A stretch of 42,504 nucleotides of DNA from contig DYRG01000023.1 of assembly GCA_020718845.1 (NCBI GenBank), forward strand, positions 1-42,504, read 5' to 3'. The stretch comes from Thiomargarita sp. (GTDB lineage Bacteria > Pseudomonadota > Gammaproteobacteria > Beggiatoales > Beggiatoaceae). The notes under the pieces were generated by a model that ran no database searches, was not told the DNA's origin, and worked only from the letters and a program-made list of their open reading frames with translations. Position numbers and translations under genes: made by a program. How positions within the stretch are numbered: position 1 is the stretch's first letter; the number at the start of each line of letters is the position of its first letter. This document shows, one piece after another, positions 1 through 8,107 of this stretch.

Positions 1-619
1 CACAATCAATATGTTCTGGAAGGATATTTTTACTTAAAATCAACATATTACCTTTATTTTGTTTAATGGCTTTGCTTCCAAAAGGTTCAGCCACAATAAA
101 CGCATCGATAAAACCTAATTCCATTGCTTGTTGCATATTGGGTGGTGCAATCGATTTTAAAGTGACATCTTTTAATGATAAATGTCCTCTTTTCAAATAA
201 CTATTTAATAGAGCAACGTGGGTTGATTTATTTCCAGGTATTCCAATTCTTTTTTCTTTCAAATCAGTAACATCTTTAATGTCACCTGATTTAGTTATTG
301 TAATCGACGAACCATCTCGATGTGCAAGCAAAATGGTTTTAATATTTTCTCCATTATGAAACAAATCCATCGCCAAAGGTGCTAAAATAAAAGCTGCATC
401 GATTTTATTTGCTTTTAATGCACCAGTTAATTCAGACCATTTCTTAAATAAACGCGGTTTTACTTCTAATTGTTGATATTGTTTGTTATCTAAGGCGTGA
501 GAAACTGGGAAAATTAAATGATCCATAATTGGCATATAACCCACACGCAATATTTCTTTTGCGAAAGTTGCATTTGAAATGAGCAAACCAAGGCAAAGTA
601 TTACTCTCGTCAAGAGCAT
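1..619 (-). CDS. ABC transporter substrate-binding protein, NrtA/SsuA/TauA-like (3' end outside window)
   Basis: Reading the minus strand from the ATG at 619 gives an open frame of about 206 codons that runs off the window edge. The protein starts with a hydrophobic signal peptide (MLLTRVILCLGLLISNATFA, cleaved after residue 20) followed by LRVGYMPIMDHL. This opening, and later IDAAFILAPLAMD, KRIGIPGNKSTH and IDAFIVAEPFGSKA, are typical of the periplasmic binding proteins that feed nitrate, sulfonate, taurine or pyrimidine-precursor ABC importers (NMT1/SsuA superfamily). The ligand cannot be deduced from the sequence. The gene is divergent from pilT, with about 186 bp between the two starts. 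An AGGGA lies 11 bases upstream of the ATG, somewhat distant for a ribosome site. The permease and ATPase genes would lie beyond coordinate 1 if they are linked. Confidence 0.8.
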   Translation of the reverse strand, partial: MLLTRVILCLGLLISNATFAKEILRVGYMPIMDHLIFPVSHALDNKQYQQLEVKPRLFKKWSELTGALKANKIDAAFILAPLAMDLFHNGENIKTILLAHRDGSSITITKSGDIKDVTDLKEKRIGIPGNKSTHVALLNSYLKRGHLSLKDVTLKSIAPPNMQQAMELGFIDAFIVAEPFGSKAIKQNKGNMLILSKNILPEHIDC

Positions 620-805
620 AGCAACTGTTGTCCCTAAATTTTTATGTTATAAGTTTATAGGAGATCGAGTATATAATTTATTGCATCGTAAAGCAAAATA
701 CTCCCGCAAACGCTGTGAGAGTGCGGCGATACAGCAATTTGAGCGAATTTATGCTATCTTAACTAGGTACATTTTAACGGTCATGTCACGTTTAAAGGGG
801 ATGAG

Positions 806-1843
806 ATGGATATTGGTGAATTATTAGCGTTTGGTGTCAAAAATGGCTCTTCTGATTTGCACTTATCGGCGGGTGTTCAGCCGATGATTCGATGTAGTGG
901 TGAGATGCGCAAAATTAACTTGCCGTCATTAAGCCATTCCGAAGTGCGCGACATGATGTACGACATTATGAACGACCGCCAGCGCAAAGAATATGAAAAA
1001 TATATGGAATGCGATTTTTCTTTTGAAATTCCTGGGCTTGCGCGATTTCGAGTCAATGCGTTTGTGCAAAATCGCGGCGCGGCGGCAGTTTTTCGAACTA
1101 TTCCGTCGACAATTTTAAGCCTCGAACAACTCAATGCCCCTGAATTATTTAAAGAAATCGCCATGACACCGCGTGGAATTTGTTTGGTGACGGGCGGAAC
1201 AGGCTCTGGAAAATCAACCACTTTAGCGGCAATGATCGACTATCGAAACACCAACGACGCAGGTCACGTTTTAACTATCGAAGACCCCATCGAATTCGTG
1301 CATCAATGCAAAAAAGGCATGATCACCCAGCGCGAAGTCCACCGCGATACCCTTGGATTTAGCGAGGCTTTGCGCTCGGCTTTGCGTCAAGACCCTGACG
1401 TAATTTTGGTCGGCGAAATGCGCGATTTAGAAACCATTCGCTTGGCATTATCCGCCGCTGAAACGGGTCATGTCGTGTTTGGAACGCTTCACACCAGTTC
1501 CGCCGCCAAAACCATGGATCGGATCGTCGACGCATTTCCCGCCGCCGAAAAAGATATGATCCGTGCGATGCTTTCTGAATCGCTGAAATACATTATTGCG
1601 CAAAGTTTGCTCAAAAAAATTGGCGGTGGACGGGTCGCCGCGCACGAAATTTTAGTCGGAACTCCCGCGATTAGAAACTTAATTCGTGAAAACAAAATTG
1701 CTCAAATGTATTCCGCCATTCAAACGGGTCAAAAATTCGGAATGCAAACCCTCGACCAATGTTTAGCGCGCCACGTTGCAAACAAAGTTATCACCAAAGA
1801 AGCCGCCCGCGAAAAAGCCGCCAACAAAGATAACTTCTTGTAA
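806..1843 (+). CDS. pilT: Type IV pilus retraction ATPase PilT
   Basis: Hexameric cytoplasmic ATPase that powers pilus retraction (twitching, DNA uptake). The 345-residue product is full length for PilT. It has the N-terminal PAS-like domain (about 1-100), Walker A GGTGSGKST (130-138), the Asp box TIEDPIE (157-163), Walker B with DVILVGEMRD (198-207), the His box TGHVVFGTLHT (220-230) and the C-terminal AIRNLIRE motif (289-296) that is diagnostic of PilT rather than PilU. AAAGGGG sits 5 bases before the ATG. It is the first gene of a tandem of three retraction-type ATPases and a coiled-coil protein. It is visibly richer in G and C than the two paralogues behind it, so the three are not a recent duplication. 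Confidence 0.95.
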   Translation: MDIGELLAFGVKNGSSDLHLSAGVQPMIRCSGEMRKINLPSLSHSEVRDMMYDIMNDRQRKEYEKYMECDFSFEIPGLARFRVNAFVQNRGAAAVFRTIPSTILSLEQLNAPELFKEIAMTPRGICLVTGGTGSGKSTTLAAMIDYRNTNDAGHVLTIEDPIEFVHQCKKGMITQREVHRDTLGFSEALRSALRQDPDVILVGEMRDLETIRLALSAAETGHVVFGTLHTSSAAKTMDRIVDAFPAAEKDMIRAMLSESLKYIIAQSLLKKIGGGRVAAHEILVGTPAIRNLIRENKIAQMYSAIQTGQKFGMQTLDQCLARHVANKVITKEAAREKAANKDNFL

Positions 1844-1866
1844 AACTTAAGTGAGGAAATAAAAAG

Positions 1867-3033
1867 ATGGAAAAGGATCAAGCAAGTAAATTAATTCGAG
1901 AGTTGCTCACTTTAATGGTGAAAAAAGGTGGAGCAGATTTATTTATCACAGCAGGGTTTCCACCTGCGATGAAACTTAAAGGAAAAATGACTCCTTTAAT
2001 GAAACAGCCGCTTTCTGCGGAGGATTCAAAAGCTCTAACTCAAGCCATTATGAATGACAAACAACTCAAAGAATACGAGCAAACCAAAGAATGTAATTTC
2101 GCCATTAATCCACCAGGTATTGGACGCTTTCGTTGCAACGCATTTGTACAACAGGGTTGTCAAGGATTAGTTGCGCGGGTAATTACGGCTGAAATTCCTA
2201 ATTTTGATAAACTCGGTTTGCCGCCCGTTCTAAAAGACGTAATTATGAGCAAAAATGGCTTGATTTTAATGGTCGGAGGAACGGGTTCTGGAAAATCAAC
2301 AACAATGGCAGCATTGATCGATCATAGAAATGCCAATAGTTATGGTCATATCATTACCTTAGAAGACCCTATTGAATATGTTCACCCGCATAAGAACTGC
2401 GTTATTATGCAAAGAGAAATTGGGGTAGATAGCCATAGCTGGGAACACGCAATGCACGCGACTTTACGGCAAGCACCCGACGTAATTCTAGTGGGAGAAA
2501 TTCGGAGCAAAGAAACGATGGAATTCGGATTAGAACTTGCTCAAACGGGTCACTTAGCAATGGCAACTTTACACGCCAATAGTGCAAACCAAGCATTGGA
2601 TCGGGTGTTAGGTTTTTTTCCTATCGAAAAACAAAAGAAACTCCTCGCCGATTTATCATTAAATTTACGTTCAATTATTTCTCAACGGTTGGTAAGAACT
2701 ATCGACGGGGGACGTTGTGCCGCCATTGAAATTTTAATTAATTCGCCCTTAATTGCAGAATTAATTATAAATGGAGATGTGGGTGGAATTAAACCGATTA
2801 TGGCAAAATCGCGTGAAGCAGGTATGCAAACCTTTGATCAAAATTTATTTGATTTGTACGAGGAAGGAAAACTGGATTTAGAAGGCGCATTAGGTTATGC
2901 AGATTCTGCTAATGAATTGCGTTTAACCATCAAATTAAAAGGTAAAGAATCAAGAGGTCGTGATCCTTTATCTGGTTTAGATCATCTTTCTTTCACAAAA
3001 ACAGAGGAAGAAGGTGAAAAAGGAAAGCATTAG
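1867..3033 (+). CDS. pilU: PilU-type retraction ATPase, first paralogue
   Basis: PilT-dependent accessory retraction ATPase of the type IV pilus machine. The product of 388 residues carries Walker A GGTGSGKST (137-145), the Asp box TLEDPIEYVHPH (164-175), Walker B DVILVGEIRS (205-214) and the His box TGHLAMATLHA (228-238). It ends with a 30-residue charged tail, as PilU proteins do, instead of the PilT AIRNLIRE helix. The opening LLTLMVKKGGADLFITAG matches the PilU N-terminus. It starts 23 bases after pilT, with GAGGA upstream of the ATG, and is followed after 3 bases by a second PilU-like gene. Two PilU-like genes side by side is unusual, so which of the pair is the orthologue of the Pseudomonas PilU is left open. 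Confidence 0.88.
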   Translation: MEKDQASKLIRELLTLMVKKGGADLFITAGFPPAMKLKGKMTPLMKQPLSAEDSKALTQAIMNDKQLKEYEQTKECNFAINPPGIGRFRCNAFVQQGCQGLVARVITAEIPNFDKLGLPPVLKDVIMSKNGLILMVGGTGSGKSTTMAALIDHRNANSYGHIITLEDPIEYVHPHKNCVIMQREIGVDSHSWEHAMHATLRQAPDVILVGEIRSKETMEFGLELAQTGHLAMATLHANSANQALDRVLGFFPIEKQKKLLADLSLNLRSIISQRLVRTIDGGRCAAIEILINSPLIAELIINGDVGGIKPIMAKSREAGMQTFDQNLFDLYEEGKLDLEGALGYADSANELRLTIKLKGKESRGRDPLSGLDHLSFTKTEEEGEKGKH

Positions 3034-3036
3034 AAA

Positions 3037-4095
3037 ATGGATATTAAGCCCTATTTGAAATTCATGGTAGAAAAGGACGGTTCTGATTTATTTATTACCG
3101 TTGGATTACCCGTCATGGCAAAAATGCAAGGCAAAGCAAAAGCGATTGGAAAAGCGATTTTAACACCCGAATTAACCAAAGCCGCTGCATTTGGAATTAT
3201 GACCGAAGCACAAATCGAAGAATTTGAAGCAAAAAAAGATTTGGATTTTGCAATTGCATTAGATAATCCACCCGCCCGTTTTCGGGTGAATGCTTTATAT
3301 CAAAAGGGTAATGCAGCATTAGTAATGCGCTTAATTCCTTCTAAAATTCCTAATGCCATAGATATGGGTTTGCCTGAAATTTTGCTCGAAGTTATTATGA
3401 GCAAACGCGGTTTGTTATTAATGGTTGGTGGTACAGGTTCGGGTAAATCAACGACCTTAGCTGCTATGTTAGATCATCGTAATCGTAATTCAACGGGACA
3501 CATTTTAACAATTGAAGACCCGATTGAATTTTATCATCCACATCAAGGCTGTATCGTTACACAAAGAGAAGTCGGCACGGATACAAAAACCTACGCAGCT
3601 GCCTTAAAAGCCTCCTTACGCGAAGCCCCCGATGTAATCTTAGTCGGAGAAATCCGCGATAGAGAAACGATGGAAGCAGGTTTAGAATTAGCAAATACCG
3701 GACATTTGGCGATTGCAACTATGCACGCAAATAATGCTAATCAAGCCATCGATCGGGTGGTTAATATGTTTCCTAATGCCATGCATAAGAAACTCTTTAT
3801 GGATATGGCGATGAGTGTTAAAGCAATTTTGTCGCAACGTCTAATCCCCGATGTGAGAGGAAAACGCTGCGCAGCCATTGAAGTAATGATTAATACGCCT
3901 CACATTGCTGGCTTAATGATGAAAGGACAACTAGAAGACATCAAAGATGCAATGGAAAGTAGTGGAACAAAAGGAATGAAAGCATTTGATCAAGCCTTAT
4001 TTGATTTATATAAAGAAGGTAAGATTACCTTAGAAGAAGCCTTAAACAACGCTGATTCTCGCACTAATTTAGAAGCTAAAATTAACTTTGGATAA
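3037..4095 (+). CDS. PilU-type retraction ATPase, second paralogue
   Basis: A second PilU-like ATPase of 352 residues, separated from the previous gene by only 3 bases, so almost certainly co-translated; the purine-rich AAGGAAAG within the previous gene's end can serve as ribosome site. Motifs are complete: Walker A GGTGSGKST (131-139), Asp box TIEDPIEFYHPH (158-169), Walker B DVILVGEIRD (199-208) and His box TGHLAIATMHA (221-231). The region after the His box (AIDRVVNMFPNAMHKKLFMDMAMSV) is PilU-like. It lacks the long charged tail of its neighbour. All catalytic residues are present, so it should be an active ATPase; it may form homo- or hetero-hexamers with PilU, which the sequence cannot decide. 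Confidence 0.85.
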   Translation: MDIKPYLKFMVEKDGSDLFITVGLPVMAKMQGKAKAIGKAILTPELTKAAAFGIMTEAQIEEFEAKKDLDFAIALDNPPARFRVNALYQKGNAALVMRLIPSKIPNAIDMGLPEILLEVIMSKRGLLLMVGGTGSGKSTTLAAMLDHRNRNSTGHILTIEDPIEFYHPHQGCIVTQREVGTDTKTYAAALKASLREAPDVILVGEIRDRETMEAGLELANTGHLAIATMHANNANQAIDRVVNMFPNAMHKKLFMDMAMSVKAILSQRLIPDVRGKRCAAIEVMINTPHIAGLMMKGQLEDIKDAMESSGTKGMKAFDQALFDLYKEGKITLEEALNNADSRTNLEAKINFG

Positions 4096-4102
4096 AAACA
4101 CC

Positions 4103-5053
4103 ATGTCTCAACTCAAAATTGCTTCATTAACTGAAAGACTTAGAGATTTAAATCTCCCCGATGATGTTTTAAAAACGGGCTTGGATATGTTTGAATCTTT
4201 TTGGGCAATCGCAGAACAACATATTAAGGTTGAAATAGAGAAATCAAAAACGCACTATTATAAGAAAGAAAGTGAATTACTTCAGAAACAACAGCGCGCC
4301 GTTGATATTATCGAGCAACTCAATAAAGAACTCGCCGCCATAAATCAAAAGCATGACTTATTACATCGTGAAAATGAAACGCTGCATACCGAAGTTGATC
4401 GTAAAATTGGAGAATTGGCGGGTTATCAAACGCATATTGCGCGTTTAGAAGAAAAGGATTTTGCTCGATTACATGAAGTTAAACATTTAATGGAAGAAAC
4501 GGGAAAATATAAGGAAAATCAAGAGATTACACAAAAAAGACTCGATGAAACTAATCGTCAAGCACAAGCTGATTTCAAAAACTATAACGAAGTACGAGAG
4601 GATTTGAAAACCCAAACTCGACTTAAAGAAAATGCTCAAGAACAACTGAAACGTTTAACAGAGGAAAATATTGTATTACAAGAGCGTTTTAAAGTTGAAT
4701 ATGGTAAAGCAATTGCCGCACAAGCTGCATTGGAAGAAATTAAACTCTCCATCAAAAGGTATGAAACAGCTATTCAAGAATTAAAACAAGAACTTGAATC
4801 TCAACGGGATAATTCGAATGCGGAACAAAAGGTTCGTTTGGAATTAGAACGTAAAATAGCGGTTTTAGAAACTCAATTGAGCAACCAAGAAACGATTAGC
4901 AAAGAAACCATTCTAAAATTAGAACAAGAACTTAATTTACAGAAATCCGAAGTGATGAATTTGCGAACGCGCTTGATTAAATCTGAAGGGGCTTTAGAAC
5001 GTGAGAAAAAAGCCGTTGAACGATTAGAAACTAAATTAACTTCCTCAAGATAA
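4103..5053 (+). CDS. Coiled-coil protein of unknown function, pil operon
   Basis: I do not recognise a named family. The open frame extends upstream to a TTG at 4088 inside the preceding gene, but the ATG at 4103, 7 bases after the pilU-like stop, is the more natural start and gives 316 residues (MSQLKIASLTERL). The first 45 or so residues form a short globular region. From about residue 50 to the end the sequence is a continuous, highly charged heptad-repeat helix rich in Glu, Lys, Gln, Leu and Arg, with no signal peptide and no membrane segment, so a long cytoplasmic rod is expected. Position directly behind three pilus retraction ATPases suggests a scaffold or polar-localisation partner; that is inference from context only. 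Its stop codon abuts the stop of the convergent Fur-family gene with no spacer. Confidence 0.75.
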   Translation: MSQLKIASLTERLRDLNLPDDVLKTGLDMFESFWAIAEQHIKVEIEKSKTHYYKKESELLQKQQRAVDIIEQLNKELAAINQKHDLLHRENETLHTEVDRKIGELAGYQTHIARLEEKDFARLHEVKHLMEETGKYKENQEITQKRLDETNRQAQADFKNYNEVREDLKTQTRLKENAQEQLKRLTEENIVLQERFKVEYGKAIAAQAALEEIKLSIKRYETAIQELKQELESQRDNSNAEQKVRLELERKIAVLETQLSNQETISKETILKLEQELNLQKSEVMNLRTRLIKSEGALEREKKAVERLETKLTSSR

Positions 5054-5482
5054 TTAATGTGTCGTTGCATGATTGCGTAGTCGAACAATTACTTCTACGC
5101 TTTCAACATAAGTGCCATTTGGTAAATAAGGCATTGCATTCAAAGGAACATCATCCGCAATAATATCGGTTAATTCGCCAGTATCTACGTTATAGAAATG
5201 ATGATGAAAAGTTGTATTTGAATCATAAACAACTTTCTCCGCATCGACCAATAATTCTCTCACCAATCCTTTTCGAACAAATAACCCCAAAGTATTATAA
5301 ATCGTTGCTTTAGAAACTTTTGTTTTAGAGTGATTAACTTTGTTTAAAATTTCTTCCGCCGAAATGTGTTGCGCATAACTTAACAACGCGGTTGCAATTT
5401 CAATGCGCTGAGTGGTAGGTGAGATTTCATGTTGTAGAAGTAAATCAATGACTTCTGCGCGGCTACGTTCAAACCATTGCAT
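5054..5482 (-). CDS. Fur-family transcriptional regulator, Irr-like
   Basis: A 142-residue member of the Fur superfamily. The N-terminal winged helix includes SPTTQRIEIATAL (21-33) and the recognition helix region SKATIYNTLGLF (57-68); the dimerisation half has VVYDSNTTFHHHFYNVDTGE (84-103) and ends VEVIVRLR. The HHH cluster (93-95) and the closing motif resemble Irr, the iron/heme-responsive branch. The two CxxC pairs that bind structural zinc in Fur, Zur and PerR are absent; there is no cysteine at all. It starts 4 bases after the rsmD stop, with GAGGG inside the rsmD end, so the two are probably co-transcribed. It could regulate iron or peroxide genes such as the Fur-box-controlled peroxidase at 38808-39956, but no link is proven. 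Confidence 0.85.
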   Translation of the reverse strand: MQWFERSRAEVIDLLLQHEISPTTQRIEIATALLSYAQHISAEEILNKVNHSKTKVSKATIYNTLGLFVRKGLVRELLVDAEKVVYDSNTTFHHHFYNVDTGELTDIIADDVPLNAMPYLPNGTYVESVEVIVRLRNHATTH

Positions 5483-5486
5483 GGTT

Positions 5487-6047
5487 TTATCCCTCTGAAT
5501 TAAAAAACAAAAAACTTTGCGTTTGGCGACTTTGTTGTTGGCGTAACAACTCCCAATGATTGGGGATATTAAACAAGCCGTTTTTCTCTATTTCAACATA
5601 AATCAATGCTCGAGGTGCTAACCACCCTTTTTGTAATAAATCAATGGTTGGATTTAAAAGATTTTTATGAAAAGGCGGGTCTAAAAAAATTAAATCAAAA
5701 GGCGTGGGCGTTTGATTGAGAAAAGATAACGCATTTTGATGAATAATCTTAATGGGGGCGTTAGGAAAAGATTGCAATTGTTGTTGCAAATGTTGGACAA
5801 TTAAATAATTTTCTTCAATTAAAACAGAGTGTTGCGCGCCTCTGGAAATCGTTTCGAAACCCAACGCGCCGCTGCCTGCGAATAAATCCAAACAAGTCGC
5901 GCCATCGATGTACGGCATTAGCCAATTGAAAAGGGTTTCTCGCAAACGGTCGGGGGTGGGACGCAGACCGACAACGTCTGGAACGACTAATTTGCGTCCG
6001 CGCCACAGCCCGCCAATAATGCGGATTTTGCCCTCACCCGATTTCAA
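5487..6047 (-). CDS. rsmD: 16S rRNA (guanine966-N2)-methyltransferase RsmD
   Basis: Methylates G966 of 16S rRNA using S-adenosylmethionine. The 186 residues match the usual RsmD length. The sequence opens with the family signature IRIIGGLWRGRKL (8-20), followed by RPTPDRLRETLFNWL (29-43), SAM-binding motif LDLFAGSGALGFE (53-65) and catalytic DPPF (123-126). The start is a TTG at 6047: no ATG or GTG is available before the RNA-recognition signature, and AGGG lies 7 bases upstream of the TTG. It starts 8 bases after the stop of the small gene at 6056-6250 and runs nearly into the Fur-family gene, so the three probably form one transcript. Confidence 0.94.
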   Translation of the reverse strand: MKSGEGKIRIIGGLWRGRKLVVPDVVGLRPTPDRLRETLFNWLMPYIDGATCLDLFAGSGALGFETISRGAQHSVLIEENYLIVQHLQQQLQSFPNAPIKIIHQNALSFLNQTPTPFDLIFLDPPFHKNLLNPTIDLLQKGWLAPRALIYVEIEKNGLFNIPNHWELLRQQQSRQTQSFLFFNSEG

Positions 6048-6055
6048 GTTAAACC

Positions 6056-6250
6056 CTACACATCATCAGGAAAATCGGCTTCGCCCGCCAGAATTTCATC
6101 TAAACCGACGGCGACTAAATCGGTTAAAAGCGCGTCACGACCTTTAATTTCTTCGGTGTTGACGCTTTCATAATCTGCGCCGCGTTGTTGAATAAGTTTT
6201 TCCACGCGGGCGGCAATCTCGTCAGGTATTTGAAATTGCAACGTTTTCAT
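6056..6250 (-). CDS. Small acidic protein, possible ribbon-helix-helix type
   Basis: A 64-residue protein of no family I can name. GAGG stands 8 bases before the ATG, and the frame ends 8 bases before rsmD, so this is very likely a real gene. The N-terminus MKTLQFQIPDEIAARVEKLIQQRG reads as a beta strand followed by an amphipathic helix, as in ribbon-helix-helix antitoxins and regulators; the rest (residues 36-64) is acidic and rich in Leu, Ala, Asp and Glu. No partner toxin gene is adjacent: the next gene is rsmD. It may be an orphan antitoxin-like protein or a small regulator. The resemblance is by pattern only. Confidence 0.65.
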   Translation of the reverse strand: MKTLQFQIPDEIAARVEKLIQQRGADYESVNTEEIKGRDALLTDLVAVGLDEILAGEADFPDDV

Positions 6251-6567
6251 TGATTGTTCCTCTGGTTTTTAGCTGAAAGACTTACGTTAAATTAGTTTAT
6301 CATATTCATTTTAGGAATTTGGAGAAATGCGCGGGCTGATTGACACGCATTGCCGTTTTGATGATTCAAATTTGATTTTAACTCATTGATTAAACATAAT
6401 AAAATGATATTTATATATAAATTATCCACGCAATTGATGTTATTTTTTGGGAACGCATTAAAAAAATTTACAATCAATTCAAAAAGTTATATGCAATGTA
6501 ATAAAACTGATTTAATAAAAAAGACCTTCTAAGTTTTAAAACCTAGAAAGTCTTTTTAAGATACAAA
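6251..6567. other. Intergenic stretch between amtB and the small gene
   Basis: This 317-base, very AT-rich stretch holds the amtB terminator hairpin at its right end (6518-6557) and must contain the promoter of the 6250-to-5054 transcript; a TATGAT lies near 6300 on the minus strand without a convincing -35 partner. A 61-codon open frame on the minus strand (6292-6477) has no ribosome site or protein-like pattern and is not called. Confidence 0.5.
6518..6557 (-). terminator. Hairpin terminator of amtB
   Basis: A 40-base imperfect palindrome, two 20-base arms with two mismatches, starts 10 bases after the amtB stop. Each arm ends in a run of five A or T, so it can work as an intrinsic terminator in both directions. 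Its core closely matches the hairpin at 41218-41247 (24 of 28 positions), including the position of one mismatch. Confidence 0.75.
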
Positions 6568-7866
6568 TTACAAATAATCGTAACCACGTTCTTCGTGTTG
6601 GGTGATGTCGAGACCTTGCATTTCTTCTTCTTGAGAAACGCGCAATCCAACAAACATTTCAACCACTTTCAAAATTCCCCACGTTAAAATCGCTGTATAA
6701 ACAATCGTTGCAATCACGCCAATCATTTGAACGGTCATTTGTGCGCTCATGCTAGAAATGTCTTTTGCGAAACCCGATCCACTAAAAATACCTAATTCTG
6801 GCGACGCAAAAATTCCCGCTAATAACGTTCCTAAAATTCCTCCCACCCCATGCACGGGAAAAACGTCTAATGAATCGTCAATTTTGAGTTTGCGTTTGAT
6901 TAAATTAGTCGCATAGAAACACACCAATCCCGCCATTAAACCAATCACAAATCCGCCCGCAGGTCCAACATAACCCGACGCGCCCGTCACTGTTCCTAAA
7001 CCCGCGACCATTCCCGTCACAATGCCTAACACGCTGGGTTTGCCGTATTTGATCCATTCTAAGCTCATCCACACTAAAGCTGCGGTCGCTGCTGAAATGT
7101 GCGTCACTAAAATCGCCATCCCCGCATCGCCGTTTGCCGCCAACGCGCTGCCGCCGTTAAATCCGTACCAACCCACCCACAACATCCCTGCGCCTGTGAC
7201 GGTCATGGTCATGTTGTGGGGCATCAAAGCGGTGTCAGCAAAGCCGCGCCGTTTGCCCATCACCAACGCCGCCACTAAAGCCGCCACGCCCGCCGTAATG
7301 TGAACGACCGTGCCACCTGCAAAATCGAGTAAGCCCATGTTTTGTAACCATCCGCCGCCCCATACCCAATGCGTGATCGGCGTATAAACTAAAACCACCC
7401 ACAACGCACTAAAAATGAGCATTGCGGAGAATTTCATGCGTTCGGCAAAAGCACCCACAATTAACGCAGGCGTGATGATTGCAAAAGTGAGTTGAAACAT
7501 CGCAAACACGGTTTCAGGTATCCCATTGTTTAGACTGGCTTTATTGATGCCATTAAAAAAGAATTTTGAAATGCCACCAATAAAAGAATTGCCTTCACTA
7601 AACGCTAAAGAATACAGTCCAATTAACCACAACACAGAAACAATCGCGGTAATTGCCGAGCATTGCATAAGAACCGAAAGAACATTTTTGGAACGAACTA
7701 AGCCCCCGTAAAATAAGGATAATCCGGGTAATGTCATGAATAAAACCAACGCCGTTGAGGTTAAAACCCATGCGGTATTGGCGGAATTGAGAGGTTCGTC
7801 AGCGGCAAAAGCGAGGCTTGGCAACCACAACAACGCGCTAAAAAAGTGCAACCATTTGAATTTCAT
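6568..7866 (-). CDS. amtB: Ammonium transporter AmtB
   Basis: Trimeric inner-membrane channel for ammonium, 432 residues. An N-terminal signal peptide (residues 1-22, ending SLAFA) precedes about 11 membrane segments, as is usual for proteobacterial Amt proteins. Hallmarks seen are the phenylalanine-gate region around LPGLSLFYGGLVRSKNVLS (46-64), TPITHWVWGGGW with the first pore histidine, and DVFPVHGVGGILGTLLAG with the second. The C-terminal tail (VSQEEEMQGLDITQHEERGYDYL region) is the conserved part that interacts with PII proteins. No glnK/glnB gene is adjacent, unlike the common glnK-amtB operon. A sigma-54-type promoter (7898-7911) and an NtrC-like site (8017-8033) lie upstream, and a terminator follows directly, so it looks monocistronic and nitrogen-regulated. 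Confidence 0.95.
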   Translation of the reverse strand: MKFKWLHFFSALLWLPSLAFAADEPLNSANTAWVLTSTALVLFMTLPGLSLFYGGLVRSKNVLSVLMQCSAITAIVSVLWLIGLYSLAFSEGNSFIGGISKFFFNGINKASLNNGIPETVFAMFQLTFAIITPALIVGAFAERMKFSAMLIFSALWVVLVYTPITHWVWGGGWLQNMGLLDFAGGTVVHITAGVAALVAALVMGKRRGFADTALMPHNMTMTVTGAGMLWVGWYGFNGGSALAANGDAGMAILVTHISAATAALVWMSLEWIKYGKPSVLGIVTGMVAGLGTVTGASGYVGPAGGFVIGLMAGLVCFYATNLIKRKLKIDDSLDVFPVHGVGGILGTLLAGIFASPELGIFSGSGFAKDISSMSAQMTVQMIGVIATIVYTAILTWGILKVVEMFVGLRVSQEEEMQGLDITQHEERGYDYL

Positions 7867-7897
7867 AAAGCATTTCCTTGAGTTTTTGAGAATTAAT

Positions 7898-7911
7898 GCA
7901 CCGTAAAAGCC
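7898..7911 (-). promoter_or_regulatory. Candidate sigma-54 (-24/-12) promoter of amtB
   Basis: On the minus strand GGC (-24 region, GG at 7911-7910) is followed after exactly 10 bases by GC (7899-7898) within GTGCA, the -12 element. Spacing is that required by RpoN. The expected transcription start is near 7886, leaving about 20 bases of leader that contain the AAGGAA ribosome site. The -24 box is only partly canonical (CGGCTT rather than TGGCAC). Confidence 0.45.
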
Positions 7912-8016
7912 GCTTTTTTGGCAATAAATGATCCATTTTAGAAATGTTTTAAAATCAATAAATTACTCTATAAATGCGTACAAAAATGCTTTTTTTTAGG
8001 GCGATCACCTTAATTT

Positions 8017-8033
8017 TGCACTATTTTGGATAG
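8017..8033 (-). promoter_or_regulatory. NtrC-like enhancer site upstream of amtB
   Basis: TGCACTATTTTGGATAG matches the NtrC operator pattern TGCACyA-N3-TGGTGCA at 10 of 14 defined positions, with one arm perfect. Its centre is about 140 bases upstream of the start predicted from the sigma-54 promoter, a normal distance for an NtrC enhancer. It also lies 75 bases before holA, on which it may have no effect. Confidence 0.35.
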
Positions 8034-8107
8034 TTGCTTTTCTACAAAGGCGCTACCAGTGTTATGGTAAAATATCCCAGAAAAACAAAAAAAGGACTTG
8101 TTCTTCA

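Noticed and set aside
6292-6477. 61-codon minus-strand ORF in the amtB downstream gap
   Set aside because: No ribosome site, and Asn/Ile-rich content expected from AT-rich noncoding DNA.
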